Source: an uncultured Clostridia bacterium (lineage in GTDB: Bacteria; Bacillota; Clostridia; Christensenellales; CAG-1252). Taken from it: a stretch of 12,506 bases of DNA. The translations under genes were made by a program, and so were the position numbers. Within the stretch, counting starts at the first letter, position 1; every line of letters starts with the position of its first letter. Shown one piece after another: positions 5,715-12,506 of the stretch. The notes under the pieces are model-generated. The model saw only the letters and a list, made by a program, of their open reading frames with translations. It ran no database searches and was not told where the DNA came from. The stretch is taken from positions 1-12,506 of the forward strand of contig CAMOUZ010000025.1 in NCBI GenBank assembly GCA_946626795.1, read 5' to 3'.

Positions 5715-8700
5715 TTCGGATCCTCCTCGGACATGATCTTTGCGATCTCGCCGATATGCACGGCGTCGCTCTTCTTGCGCTCGTACTTCTCCGCGAAATG
5801 GCAGATATTCCTTTCTTTACAATATAAGCAGTCCCTTTCCTCCAAAGGAGAGGGGGCGATATAGCCCGACAGAATGCCCTTGACCGCCGTCTTCGCCACG
5901 AGAAGCGCATAATCGATGAGCATCTCCAATTCTCTCTCTTCGAGGGTGAGATCCCTCTCCTCTTTGACGGTGGCGGGATCCTTCATCACAAGCCCCGTGA
6001 ATTCGCTCTTCTCTTCCGCGCTTTTCCCATCCAAAGCGAGGGCGACGAAGGGCTCTTTCAAAACGTGTCCTTTCATATAGGCGGAATCTTGTTTCTTATA
6101 TCCGCCGCTTAGGTCGAAATAAAACGCCGCCGCGGGGCGATACCCTTTCTCGCGCAGAACGGCGAGATAAAGTTCGAGCTGCACTTTCTTTCCGTAATAA
6201 AGATCACGGATCTTGACGTCCGCCCGCCCCGTTTTATAATCGATGGCGGCGACGAGACCTTTCAGGACGTCCACGCGGTCGATCTTGCCTCTCAGTTTGA
6301 TCTCTCCGAGATCTACGGCGGGCAAGAACTGCCCTACGCCGAAATTCTTCTCGAAGAAGGTGGGGACGAATGTGGATCTCCCGATCTCTTTTCGGACGAG
6401 CATCACCGCCGAGACCGCCGCCTCCGCAAAGCGATCCGCAAGTTGTCTCCCCTCCCGACGAATGAGAGTCTGATACTGCGGCGCGGAAAGCACCTCCGCC
6501 GCGATCGCCCTCGCCTTCTTCTCCGCCGCCTCGTCGTCCAGCTTCAAAAAAGCGGGATCTCTCGTGAAAGCGCAAACGCAGGCATGGACGACGTTTCCGA
6601 GGTCCGCCCTCTCCGTCTCCGCGACGTCGCGCTCTTTCGCATTCAGCCCATAGCGAACGAAATGGCTGAACGGGCAATGATAATAGCTCTCGATCTCGCT
6701 GACGCTGGTCTCTTTCCTGCGAAAGAAACACGCCGAAGAGACGACCTCCGGCATCTCGTCATATGCAGGCAAAGGGAATCTCCGCCCGAGCACCTCAGCG
6801 ATCGCTTCGGCGAAGCTCCTCTCCCGCTCGGTGAGAAGCCCTTCTCTCTCCTTCCTCGAATACTCCACGAGATAATTCTCCGCGACGCAAGGGGTGGGGA
6901 CGAGCTCGTCGATCGCATAGCGAGAAGAAAGGATATCCCCCGCTTTCCCGATGGGAAGATCATACATATCCGCAAGCTGTTTCATCGCGGTCGACGGCGC
7001 CACGCAGCAAGACATACGGAGATCCTCGGGACGGAGCAAAAGCTGCAGCGCGTGGAAACGACTCTCCGCGAGCTCCTCCGCGCCCGTATCTTCGATGACG
7101 ATATCGAGCTTCTGCCACGCCGTATATTCCCGCTCGCCGAGCACCCCTTCTTTCAGGATCTCCAAGGGAAAAAGCCCGTCTTCCGCGCCGAGGAGGAAAA
7201 GATACGGAATGGGCTCGTACATCGCCTGTTCGACAGGCGCGAAATACACGCAATCGAGGCTCACGGGGAGAGAGGCGATCTTCACCTGCTCCGCGCCCGC
7301 GCGCAGTGCGAAGGCGAAATCCTCTCGCGTAAGCACGTCCTCGCCGCGGATCTCCTCCAACGTGGCGAGGAGGTCCGTGATCTTTTGCGGCGCTTGCCCG
7401 ATCACGTTATTCTCCTGCAAATACCCGCCCTCATAGAGCTTCTTCGCATAAAGACTTATCCTCTCGTCGAAATCGTTCCCCGCAAGATAGCTACGGACCG
7501 TCTCCGCATATCGATGAACGCCGTCCTCTTTCTTCATATCGAGGAAAGGCGAAAGCTCCTTAACGAGACGGAGGCGCATCTCTTCCGGGGCCATAGCCTC
7601 CTCCCCGCCGAAGCGGAAAGGTTCGAGAAAATACGAGCGATCCACGCCGTATTTCATCACGTAATCGTCAAAGAGCGCCTTGGTCTCCGCGTCCCCTTCA
7701 AAGAGGAAATGCGAGACGTATTTGCTGACCTTGGCGCGTTCGAAACCGCTTGCGACGAGCTCGAAGCCCGTCATCATATGATCGAAAACGTCACATTGCG
7801 AAAGGGGATACCGCGCGTCGGCGAAGAAAGGGATGTCATAATACGTAAAAATGCGTTGAAGATAAGGCAGATACGTCCCGAAGGAGGGTGTGATGACCGC
7901 TATATCGCGATAACGCGCGCTTTTTTTGCGCACGAGCCGCGCGATCTCCGTGGCGAGAAGCGTGACCTCTTCCTCAACGTCCTTCGCCTGAACGAGGCGG
8001 ATCTTCTCCGTCTTCCCCTCGTGATAAGCATAGGAAAAAAGCTTTTCCGCAAGAAGTCTCTTTTCGACGGGGAGGCTCTCTTCCACCTCGACTTCACGCA
8101 CGGAAACGCCCGCTTTCTTCGCCGCGGAAAGGAGTTTATGATAAGTGGCGGAGGGATAAATTCGCTTATTCTCGCTGCCGCCGTGATCCTGAACGGCGAC
8201 GGAGACCGAACGCGCTTTCTCCATAAGAGCGGAGAGCACGTCGAGCTGTTTCGCATTGAAATCGAAATGATCCATCACGTAAAAATCCGCGTCCGAAAGC
8301 ACGCTCCCCTCGCGGATCTCCCTTGCGAGCGCTTCCAAACGGGTGGTGCTGTCCGTATGTTCGAGACAGAGGGCTTCGAGATATCCCTTATAAAGGAGCG
8401 CGACGTCCAAAGTCTTCTCTCGGAGATATCCGCTGAGAGAGCCCGCCGCGGCTTCGAGAGCCTCCGCGCTCACGCCGCTATTCCGAATGGCGGTGACGGC
8501 GGCATAGATCTCGGAAGCGAACCCGGGCTTTTTCGCCACTTTTCCATAGACGCGGAGCGAAGAAGCGCATTTCCCGATCACCTTCTCCATCAGCATCACA
8601 GAGCCTGCGGGCGAGAGACATTTCAAAACATCCTTCCCGAGAGCAAGGGAAGCGAGACGCGCGAAACTCATTACTTCGATGTCGAAAGTTCCCTCCCGTC

Positions 8701-8845
8701 CGAGCTTGGTCAAAGCGCCCGTTTCGAGGGATAAAGTGAAGGCGTCCGGGACGATAATAATGCTACGTCCCTTGCGCCCTTTAAGGGAAGAAAGCACGGC
8801 TTCCGCCCCGAGATACACGCTTTTCGCACGAAATAAAGTAACCAT
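5708..8845 (-). CDS. addB: AddB, nuclease and Fe-S subunit of AddAB
   Basis: AddB is the partner of AddA; it cuts the 5'-ended strand and recognises the regulatory site. The 1045-residue protein has the AddB signature of four iron-sulfur cysteines, C724 (YYHCPFSHF) and C1006/C1009/C1015 (CLYCKERNIC, C-x2-C-x5-C). These bracket a RecB-type nuclease with H754, D856 (GKIDR), D869 and K871 (AIDYKTG), and QLELY at 889-893. The inactivated helicase core lies in the N-terminal half, with IIIVPDAFTLSLE near 29-41. The Walker A (GxxGSGKT) near the N-terminus of Bacillus-type AddB is absent; residues 5-13 read FRAKSVYLG. The start at 8845 is forced, because an in-frame TAA lies 12 nt upstream. No SD is present and the promoter is almost on top of the ATG. 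The gene is first in the operon and overlaps addA by 7 nt. Confidence 0.96.
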   Translation of the reverse strand: MVTLFRAKSVYLGAEAVLSSLKGRKGRSIIIVPDAFTLSLETGALTKLGREGTFDIEVMSFARLASLALGKDVLKCLSPAGSVMLMEKVIGKCASSLRVYGKVAKKPGFASEIYAAVTAIRNSGVSAEALEAAAGSLSGYLREKTLDVALLYKGYLEALCLEHTDSTTRLEALAREIREGSVLSDADFYVMDHFDFNAKQLDVLSALMEKARSVSVAVQDHGGSENKRIYPSATYHKLLSAAKKAGVSVREVEVEESLPVEKRLLAEKLFSYAYHEGKTEKIRLVQAKDVEEEVTLLATEIARLVRKKSARYRDIAVITPSFGTYLPYLQRIFTYYDIPFFADARYPLSQCDVFDHMMTGFELVASGFERAKVSKYVSHFLFEGDAETKALFDDYVMKYGVDRSYFLEPFRFGGEEAMAPEEMRLRLVKELSPFLDMKKEDGVHRYAETVRSYLAGNDFDERISLYAKKLYEGGYLQENNVIGQAPQKITDLLATLEEIRGEDVLTREDFAFALRAGAEQVKIASLPVSLDCVYFAPVEQAMYEPIPYLFLLGAEDGLFPLEILKEGVLGEREYTAWQKLDIVIEDTGAEELAESRFHALQLLLRPEDLRMSCCVAPSTAMKQLADMYDLPIGKAGDILSSRYAIDELVPTPCVAENYLVEYSRKEREGLLTERERSFAEAIAEVLGRRFPLPAYDEMPEVVSSACFFRRKETSVSEIESYYHCPFSHFVRYGLNAKERDVAETERADLGNVVHACVCAFTRDPAFLKLDDEAAEKKARAIAAEVLSAPQYQTLIRREGRQLADRFAEAAVSAVMLVRKEIGRSTFVPTFFEKNFGVGQFLPAVDLGEIKLRGKIDRVDVLKGLVAAIDYKTGRADVKIRDLYYGKKVQLELYLAVLREKGYRPAAAFYFDLSGGYKKQDSAYMKGHVLKEPFVALALDGKSAEEKSEFTGLVMKDPATVKEERDLTLEERELEMLIDYALLVAKTAVKGILSGYIAPSPLEERDCLYCKERNICHFAEKYERKKSDAVHIGEIAKIMSEEDPKC

Positions 8846-8851
8846 ACAGAT

Positions 8852-8880
8852 ATTTTAACGCATAAGAAAACCTTTGACAA
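8852..8880 (-). promoter_or_regulatory. addB operon promoter
   Basis: On the minus strand, -35 TTGTCA (8875-8880) and -10 TAAAAT (8852-8857) have a 17-bp spacer and one mismatch each to consensus. Only 6 nt separate the -10 from the addB ATG, so the expected transcription start is at or within a base or two of the start codon. The -35 overlaps that of the divergent promoter by five bases. Confidence 0.75.
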
Positions 8881-8902
8881 TACTTTATATAATTCTTAAA
8901 AT
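8874..8902 (+). promoter_or_regulatory. Promoter of the first lipoprotein gene
   Basis: A perfect -35 TTGACA (8874-8879) and -10 TAAAAT (8897-8902) have a 17-bp A/T-rich spacer. The expected start is near 8909, leaving a leader of about 11 nt that still contains the GAGGTG ribosome binding site. Confidence 0.8.
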
Positions 8903-8919
8903 AAATGGAGAGGTGCATT

Positions 8920-9804
8920 ATGAAAAAAATAATACTCATCGCATTGATCCTGATCCTCGCCGCGCTGCCCATCACCGTCGCGGCTTGCTCCCGCGTGTCC
9001 CAATCGGATATGTTGACCGATCCGTACGTAACGGGAGGCAGCGAGATCTTCACTTATAAAATGTTTCACAACGATGACTGCGTCGGCGTGATGACGCTCA
9101 CCTTCGAGAAGCTCACCAAAGCGGACGTCACCCTTCCCGACCCCACCGTCGAAAGCAAGACCAAACTCTTCAACGCCTTCTCCGGCACCCATCTTACGAT
9201 GACCTATGCCTTGGACGGCGTTTTCAGCGAGGACAGCGGCTATTCCGAAGTGCTTTACGACAATTCATACGCGCCCATTTACAGCTATAAGAAAGAGACG
9301 GCTTCGGGCAAAACGCGCGAGCTCGTCGTGCGTTACGAGACCAAATACGCTTATACCTATCGCTATGAAGACAGCGTCGTAACGGACAGCGCCGAGCTCA
9401 GAATCAAGAACACCACGCATTTCGACAATGAGATGATCTATGCCGTCGTGCGCGCCTCCGGCATCTCGCAATCCTCTTACACATTAAGCTTTGCCTCGCC
9501 GAACGCGCTCACCTCCACCCTCGAAACCATCACGATCTCCAAGGTCGGCGACGCGACGGCAACCATCGACGCGCTCGTTTCGACGGGCACGGCGGAAGAG
9601 GAGAAAGCCATCCCCTGCTATACCTTCCAGCTCTCCATCTCGAACAGCTATGCGAATCGTTACGCCATCTCCGTGGCGAAAAATCCCCTTACCATCACGA
9701 ACGAGAACATCCATGTCTCGAACGTAAAGAAAGCCATCTTGCGCATCGACGAAGGCGAATATCATTACGTCTTGGACAAGATCGAAGTCCTCGACGCGGC
9801 GTAA
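8920..9804 (+). CDS. Lipoprotein of unknown function
   Basis: This is a secreted, lipid-anchored protein whose function I do not recognise. The 294-residue precursor has a classic type II signal peptide: MKK, a hydrophobic stretch at 4-20 and lipobox VAAC with the modified cysteine at C23. The mature part is rich in Thr, Ser, Tyr and alternating hydrophobic residues, suggesting an all-beta fold. The stretch at 41-63 (SEIFTYKMFHNDDCVGVMTL...) is loosely reminiscent of the start of DUF3108-type proteins, but this is only a resemblance. I chose ATG 8920 over the in-frame ATG at 8905, because 8920 is preceded by GAGGTG at 8910-8915 and places MKK at the start of the signal peptide. The gene is monocistronic, with its own promoter and a strong terminator. 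It is divergent from addB. Confidence 0.85.
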   Translation: MKKIILIALILILAALPITVAACSRVSQSDMLTDPYVTGGSEIFTYKMFHNDDCVGVMTLTFEKLTKADVTLPDPTVESKTKLFNAFSGTHLTMTYALDGVFSEDSGYSEVLYDNSYAPIYSYKKETASGKTRELVVRYETKYAYTYRYEDSVVTDSAELRIKNTTHFDNEMIYAVVRASGISQSSYTLSFASPNALTSTLETITISKVGDATATIDALVSTGTAEEEKAIPCYTFQLSISNSYANRYAISVAKNPLTITNENIHVSNVKKAILRIDEGEYHYVLDKIEVLDAA

Positions 9805-9837
9805 AATATCCATTCCTCTTTATAACGAAAACTTTAC

Positions 9838-9867
9838 AAAAACACTGCCGAAATGCAGTGTTTTTCT
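9838..9867 (+). terminator. Intrinsic terminator after the first lipoprotein gene
   Basis: AAAAACACTGC (9838-9848) pairs with GCAGTGTTTTT (9855-9865) around a 6-nt loop, an 11-bp perfect stem ending in five T on the plus strand. The A-run on the left arm also makes it usable from the minus strand. Confidence 0.93.
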
Positions 9868-9916
9868 TTCTACGCCCTTCCTTTTCCTTCCTCTTTGTAT
9901 CGAATGTTGTCCTTCG

Positions 9917-9945
9917 TTGACTTTTTTTGAAAAAATGCGTATACT
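9917..9945 (+). promoter_or_regulatory. Promoter of the second lipoprotein gene
   Basis: -35 TTGACT (9917-9922) and -10 TATACT (9940-9945) are separated by 17 bp, each one mismatch from consensus. The expected start is near 9952. A hairpin TTTCGA/TCGAAA (9955-9971) forms right at the 5' end of the leader and could protect the mRNA or act as an operator. Confidence 0.8.
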
Positions 9946-9990
9946 AATGAAAGATTTCGAGAACATCGAAAAATAAAAAGGAGAACAGAT

Positions 9991-11652
9991 ATGAAGAAAA
10001 CAAAACTCATCATCGCCATCGTGGCTCTCGTCTTATGCTTCGCCTGCCTCTTCGCCGCTTGTAAGGAGAAGGAGCCGACCACAAGCCAGACCGAGACCAA
10101 GTCCGGCGACATCTTCACTGCCGAGACCTATCAGGCAAAGAGCGCGTATCGCTATACGGAAGCGACCAAGCTGGCCCTGGACGGATACACGTATTCCTCA
10201 TACAATCGTGAGCTCGTCCTCTTTACGAAGACCGAGGCGGGCGTAACGACCACCGCGATCTATAACATCGCGGAGGAGCGCATCGTCCAAACCTTCGTCG
10301 ATGAAGCGGACCTCGTCGCGAGCGTCACCTACAACGTCAGCCTTTCCCGCGCGAATAAAAATCCTTACTTTGTCGCGCATAAGAGAACGCACGATCTCTC
10401 GGCGGACACCGACGCATACGTGCATACTTTATATAATGCGAAAGGCACCGTCGTCGCGAACGTGGAGGATACTACGTCGAACACCATGCCTGACGTCACC
10501 CTCGACTTCGTCGAATTCGGCGACAAGCTCTATCGGATGTCGACGGACGGAAACTTGACCCTTCTCGATTGGTACGGAGCGCTCTCGAACGACATTCCCT
10601 CGCTCTCCGGCAAGCAAGGCGACTATTATTACAAGACCTCTACAAGCGCCTCGGACAAGAGCGTGACGGTCTATGACGCCACCTTGAAGCTCAAAGCGTA
10701 TTATGCCCTCCCCTCCTATGCGAAGGAGCCCGTTTTCGGCGTCTTGGACAATGGCAACGTCTTTATCCAATACTTCGTGGCGAAAGACGCGACCGACAAT
10801 GATTACGACGTCATATTCGAAGAAAACGACGGCATCTTCCGCGATCTCGCGGGTCGATATGACCTCGAACAGAAGATCCTGAACATTGCGGATAATTCCA
10901 CTTCCGACATGCGTATCGACTATATCGCTTATTATCTGATGAGCAAGACGACGCTCGAAGAAGAAGGCGAGTCTTTGAACGCCATCAACAAGGATTTTCT
11001 CAATCTCTGCGTGGCGTATAAGCTGAATGACAAATACGTGGACCTGAGTCGTGAGATGATCTTGACCCTGACGAATAACGGCGCCTTGCAGAGCGTGATC
11101 ACCGGCACCTTCCTTCCCAACGAAGATGATTTCGCGCAGGTCGTGGCGGAGGACAGAGTCCTGGTGGAAGATCTCGCAGGCAGAAAATATCTCTATAAAT
11201 TCGACAAGACCCTCATCGGCGAAGTGAGCGACGCGGATTTCCTCGCGAATTTCATCCTCGGCGAGACTGCCGTCTATGACTATAATCTTTCCGTGCTTTT
11301 CGCTTACAAGGATCAAGGCTATTCGTACTACGGCAGAATGGGCGATAACCTCGTCTTCACGAAAAACAACGAGGAGAACGAGACCGAATACTATCTTTAC
11401 ACCGGCACGGGCACGCCCACGATGATCGCTTCGGGAAATCAGAGCTATCGTTCTTACCGCAGCGCCACGTACGCCGTGACCTCTTATGACGACAGCCATA
11501 ACGTCCTCTCCGTGGATCTTTACAACGCGCAAGGCACGAAACTCATCACGCTGGACAAGACGATCTCCTCCGACTACGGCTCGACGGACGAAGGCTTCAT
11601 TATCAAGACCTACGACGCGGAAAACAACGAGGTTTACTATCTCGTAAAATAA
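9991..11652 (+). CDS. Large lipoprotein, possibly beta-propeller-like, unknown function
   Basis: The 553-residue precursor has a lipoprotein signal peptide: MKKTK, a hydrophobic stretch at 6-20, lipobox FAAC and lipidated C24. A Thr/Glu/Lys-rich linker of about 15 residues follows. The rest is beta-rich, with recurring short strand-turn motifs of the form [L/V]Y[N/D/K]xxxxx[L/V]: LYNAKGTVVA at 147, VYDATLKLKA at 227, LYKFDKTLIG at 401 and LYNAQGTKLI at 510. Such repeats suggest a propeller or another repeated sheet, though the spacing is irregular (80, 174 and 109 residues) and I cannot assign a family. No catalytic motif is visible. AAGGAG at 9978-9983, 7 nt upstream, fixes the start. It has its own promoter and shares no obvious sequence with the neighbouring lipoprotein beyond the signal peptide. 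Confidence 0.85.
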   Translation: MKKTKLIIAIVALVLCFACLFAACKEKEPTTSQTETKSGDIFTAETYQAKSAYRYTEATKLALDGYTYSSYNRELVLFTKTEAGVTTTAIYNIAEERIVQTFVDEADLVASVTYNVSLSRANKNPYFVAHKRTHDLSADTDAYVHTLYNAKGTVVANVEDTTSNTMPDVTLDFVEFGDKLYRMSTDGNLTLLDWYGALSNDIPSLSGKQGDYYYKTSTSASDKSVTVYDATLKLKAYYALPSYAKEPVFGVLDNGNVFIQYFVAKDATDNDYDVIFEENDGIFRDLAGRYDLEQKILNIADNSTSDMRIDYIAYYLMSKTTLEEEGESLNAINKDFLNLCVAYKLNDKYVDLSREMILTLTNNGALQSVITGTFLPNEDDFAQVVAEDRVLVEDLAGRKYLYKFDKTLIGEVSDADFLANFILGETAVYDYNLSVLFAYKDQGYSYYGRMGDNLVFTKNNEENETEYYLYTGTGTPTMIASGNQSYRSYRSATYAVTSYDDSHNVLSVDLYNAQGTKLITLDKTISSDYGSTDEGFIIKTYDAENNEVYYLVK

Positions 11653-11919
11653 GCAGACAGGGGCTGTAAAAAAAATCAGCCCCACTCACGAATTGCCACT
11701 TGGTGACGTGGATTGAAGCTTCGTCTCATGAATTGAAGCGTTCTCCCGCACCCTTGAATTCTCGCATTTCTCACGAAATGCTCCGTTAAGGAAAAGGCTC
11801 CTTCAATAACTTTGAAGGAGCCGATTTTTTATGATCCGAAATGCAATTTTTCTCGAAATTTGCAATTCACGACGATTTATCGCCAATTTATGCGAACCCT
11901 TTCGCAATTCATTGATACT
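11653..11919. repeat. Composite non-coding palindromic element centred on a terminator
   Basis: There is no credible gene in this stretch. It opens with the hairpin GGGGCTG/CAGCCCC (11660-11683, loop of T, eight A, T). AATTG-type units follow, beginning near 11690, 11711, 11730 and 11756, then a central 11-bp terminator hairpin (11796-11822). A second series follows with CAATT at 11844, 11863, 11884 and 11905 (spacing 19, 21, 21). Read on the minus strand, the second series also begins with AATTG, so both halves point inward to the terminator. Many units hold small palindromes: CCAC/GTGG near 11695-11710, GAAGCTTC at 11715-11722, GCATTTC/GAAATGC at 11764-11781, CGAT/ATCG at 11873-11882 and GCGAA/TTCGC at 11892-11905. 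This looks like a decayed or modular interspersed repeat of the REP/MITE kind. Confidence 0.55.
11796..11830 (+). terminator. Strong bidirectional intrinsic terminator between convergent genes
   Basis: GGCTCCTTCAA (11796-11806) pairs perfectly with TTGAAGGAGCC (11812-11822) around a 5-nt loop, followed by GA and six T on the plus strand. On the minus strand the hairpin is followed by TTTTCC, a weaker tail. It lies between the second lipoprotein gene (plus) and the acetyltransferase gene (minus) and can serve both. Confidence 0.93.
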
Positions 11920-12506
11920 CTATTTCCTCCCTTTTTTCCGAAAATAAAAGAACGTCTCGTCCTCGCGCACGGGAAGGAAGCCTGCGGCAAGGATCATCTT
12001 ACGGCTTGGCTCATTCTCCTTGAAGCAACGGGCATGGAGAACGCCGAAAAGCGGAAGCACGGCCTCGGCGACGACAACGAAAGCCTCTCGCCCATACCCT
12101 TTTCCCGCCTCCGAAGCGGCGATGCGCAGCCCGAGCTCGGCGGAACCGTCCAAACGGAAATTATATAAGACCGCTTCGCCGATGAACTTCCCCGAAAGGT
12201 CGGAGATCTTTCTCGCATAACAGATCCCCCTCGCCTCGTCCTCCATAAGCACCCGTTCGAAATGCGCCGCGCCCGGGACGTCCTCCCCGAGATCCTCTTT
12301 ATAATCATATCCCCAAAAGCGATTTCTCTCTTCGTCCGTGGCGAGGGCGACATAAGAAGGCATATCCTCTTTCGTGAGCTCGCTGACGACGAGACGAGGC
12401 GTGAAGAGCGTCGGAAAAGTGAATTTCCTTGCCACTCGGCAATACGCTCTCCGCTTCGGGACGAGACGAATGGGGTGATATTGCGTCTTGCTCGTCCGCA
12501 AGCCGA
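11920..12506 (-). CDS. GNAT-family N-acetyltransferase, 5' end outside the window
   Basis: The product is probably a RimJ/RimL-like (Acetyltransf_3 type) acetyltransferase, transferring acetyl from acetyl-CoA to an unknown amine. The visible 195 or so residues include an N-terminal strand-helix, FTPRLVVSELTKEDMPSY, typical of the fold's start. The acetyl-CoA loop follows as LGLRIAASEAGKGYG (R-x-x-G-x-G type), and then NEPSRKMILAAGF, the usual motif B. Before the fold there are about 30 basic residues including YHPIRLVPKRR. The reading frame stays open to the window edge. A TTG at 12501 is the only internal alternative upstream of that segment, with no room to judge an SD. I therefore treat the gene as truncated by the edge, with a further N-terminal part likely. 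The stop TAG is at 11920-11922, and the gene converges on the lipoprotein gene. The substrate is unknown. Confidence 0.85.
   Translation of the reverse strand, partial: GLRTSKTQYHPIRLVPKRRAYCRVARKFTFPTLFTPRLVVSELTKEDMPSYVALATDEERNRFWGYDYKEDLGEDVPGAAHFERVLMEDEARGICYARKISDLSGKFIGEAVLYNFRLDGSAELGLRIAASEAGKGYGREAFVVVAEAVLPLFGVLHARCFKENEPSRKMILAAGFLPVREDETFFYFRKKGRK

Noticed and set aside
4752..5864. Plus-strand open frame of 370 codons opposite addA and the end of addB
   Set aside because: It is a composition shadow of addA. It crosses the addB/addA junction and has no SD.
6443..8734. Plus-strand open frame of 763 codons opposite addB
   Set aside because: It is very rich in Arg, His and Glu, with no recognisable motif. 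It is the complement of a clear AddB with catalytic and Fe-S residues.
10429..11685. Minus-strand open frame of 418 codons opposite the second lipoprotein
   Set aside because: The plus-strand gene has promoter, SD and signal peptide; the antisense frame has none.
11690..11910. CRISPR array
   Set aside because: The recurring units are short, diverged, about 20 bp apart and lack a constant long repeat with unique spacers; no cas gene is present.
11812..12168. Plus-strand open frame of 118 codons at the right end
   Set aside because: It starts inside the terminator hairpin and runs opposite the GNAT gene.

Overview
The window looks like a chromosomal segment of a low-to-mid GC Gram-positive bacterium, most likely an uncultured member of the Clostridia. 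The indications are AAGGAGG-type ribosome binding sites, 17-bp-spaced sigma-A promoters, an AddAB (not RecBCD) recombination nuclease, Gram-positive style lipoproteins and intrinsic hairpin terminators. The taxonomic placement is inference. No gene was confirmed by database search, and all calls are read from the sequence.

Layout. (1) 1-361, minus strand: a strong promoter with A-tracts upstream drives tRNA-Ala(UGC) then tRNA-Ile(GAU), followed by boxB/boxA-like sequence of the kind that precedes rRNA genes. An rRNA gene therefore probably lies just outside the left edge, although no 16S gene precedes the tRNAs. (2) 392-1585, minus: a CorA-type divalent-metal transporter with its own promoter, a 19-codon leader ORF, an SD-sequestering hairpin and an intrinsic terminator. 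(3) 1676-8880, minus: an addB-addA operon for double-strand-break processing, with a small four-helix membrane protein of unknown role downstream. addB appears to be leaderless, and its promoter shares its -35 box with a divergent promoter. (4) 8874-11652, plus: two unrelated-looking lipoproteins of unknown function, each with its own promoter; the first is followed by a clear terminator. (5) 11653-11919: a non-coding composite element, with AATTG-headed units of about 20 bp on both sides pointing inward to a perfect 11-bp terminator hairpin. (6) 11920-12506, minus: a GNAT acetyltransferase cut by the right edge.

How the genes relate. AddB and AddA form one heterodimeric enzyme. The membrane gene begins 25 nt after addA and looks translationally coupled to it. 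CorA is probably separately regulated. Its leader peptide has an acidic/proline start resembling enterobacterial MgtL, the Mg2+-sensing leader, which makes this the most interesting regulatory candidate here. The lipoproteins and the acetyltransferase show no functional tie to the rest.
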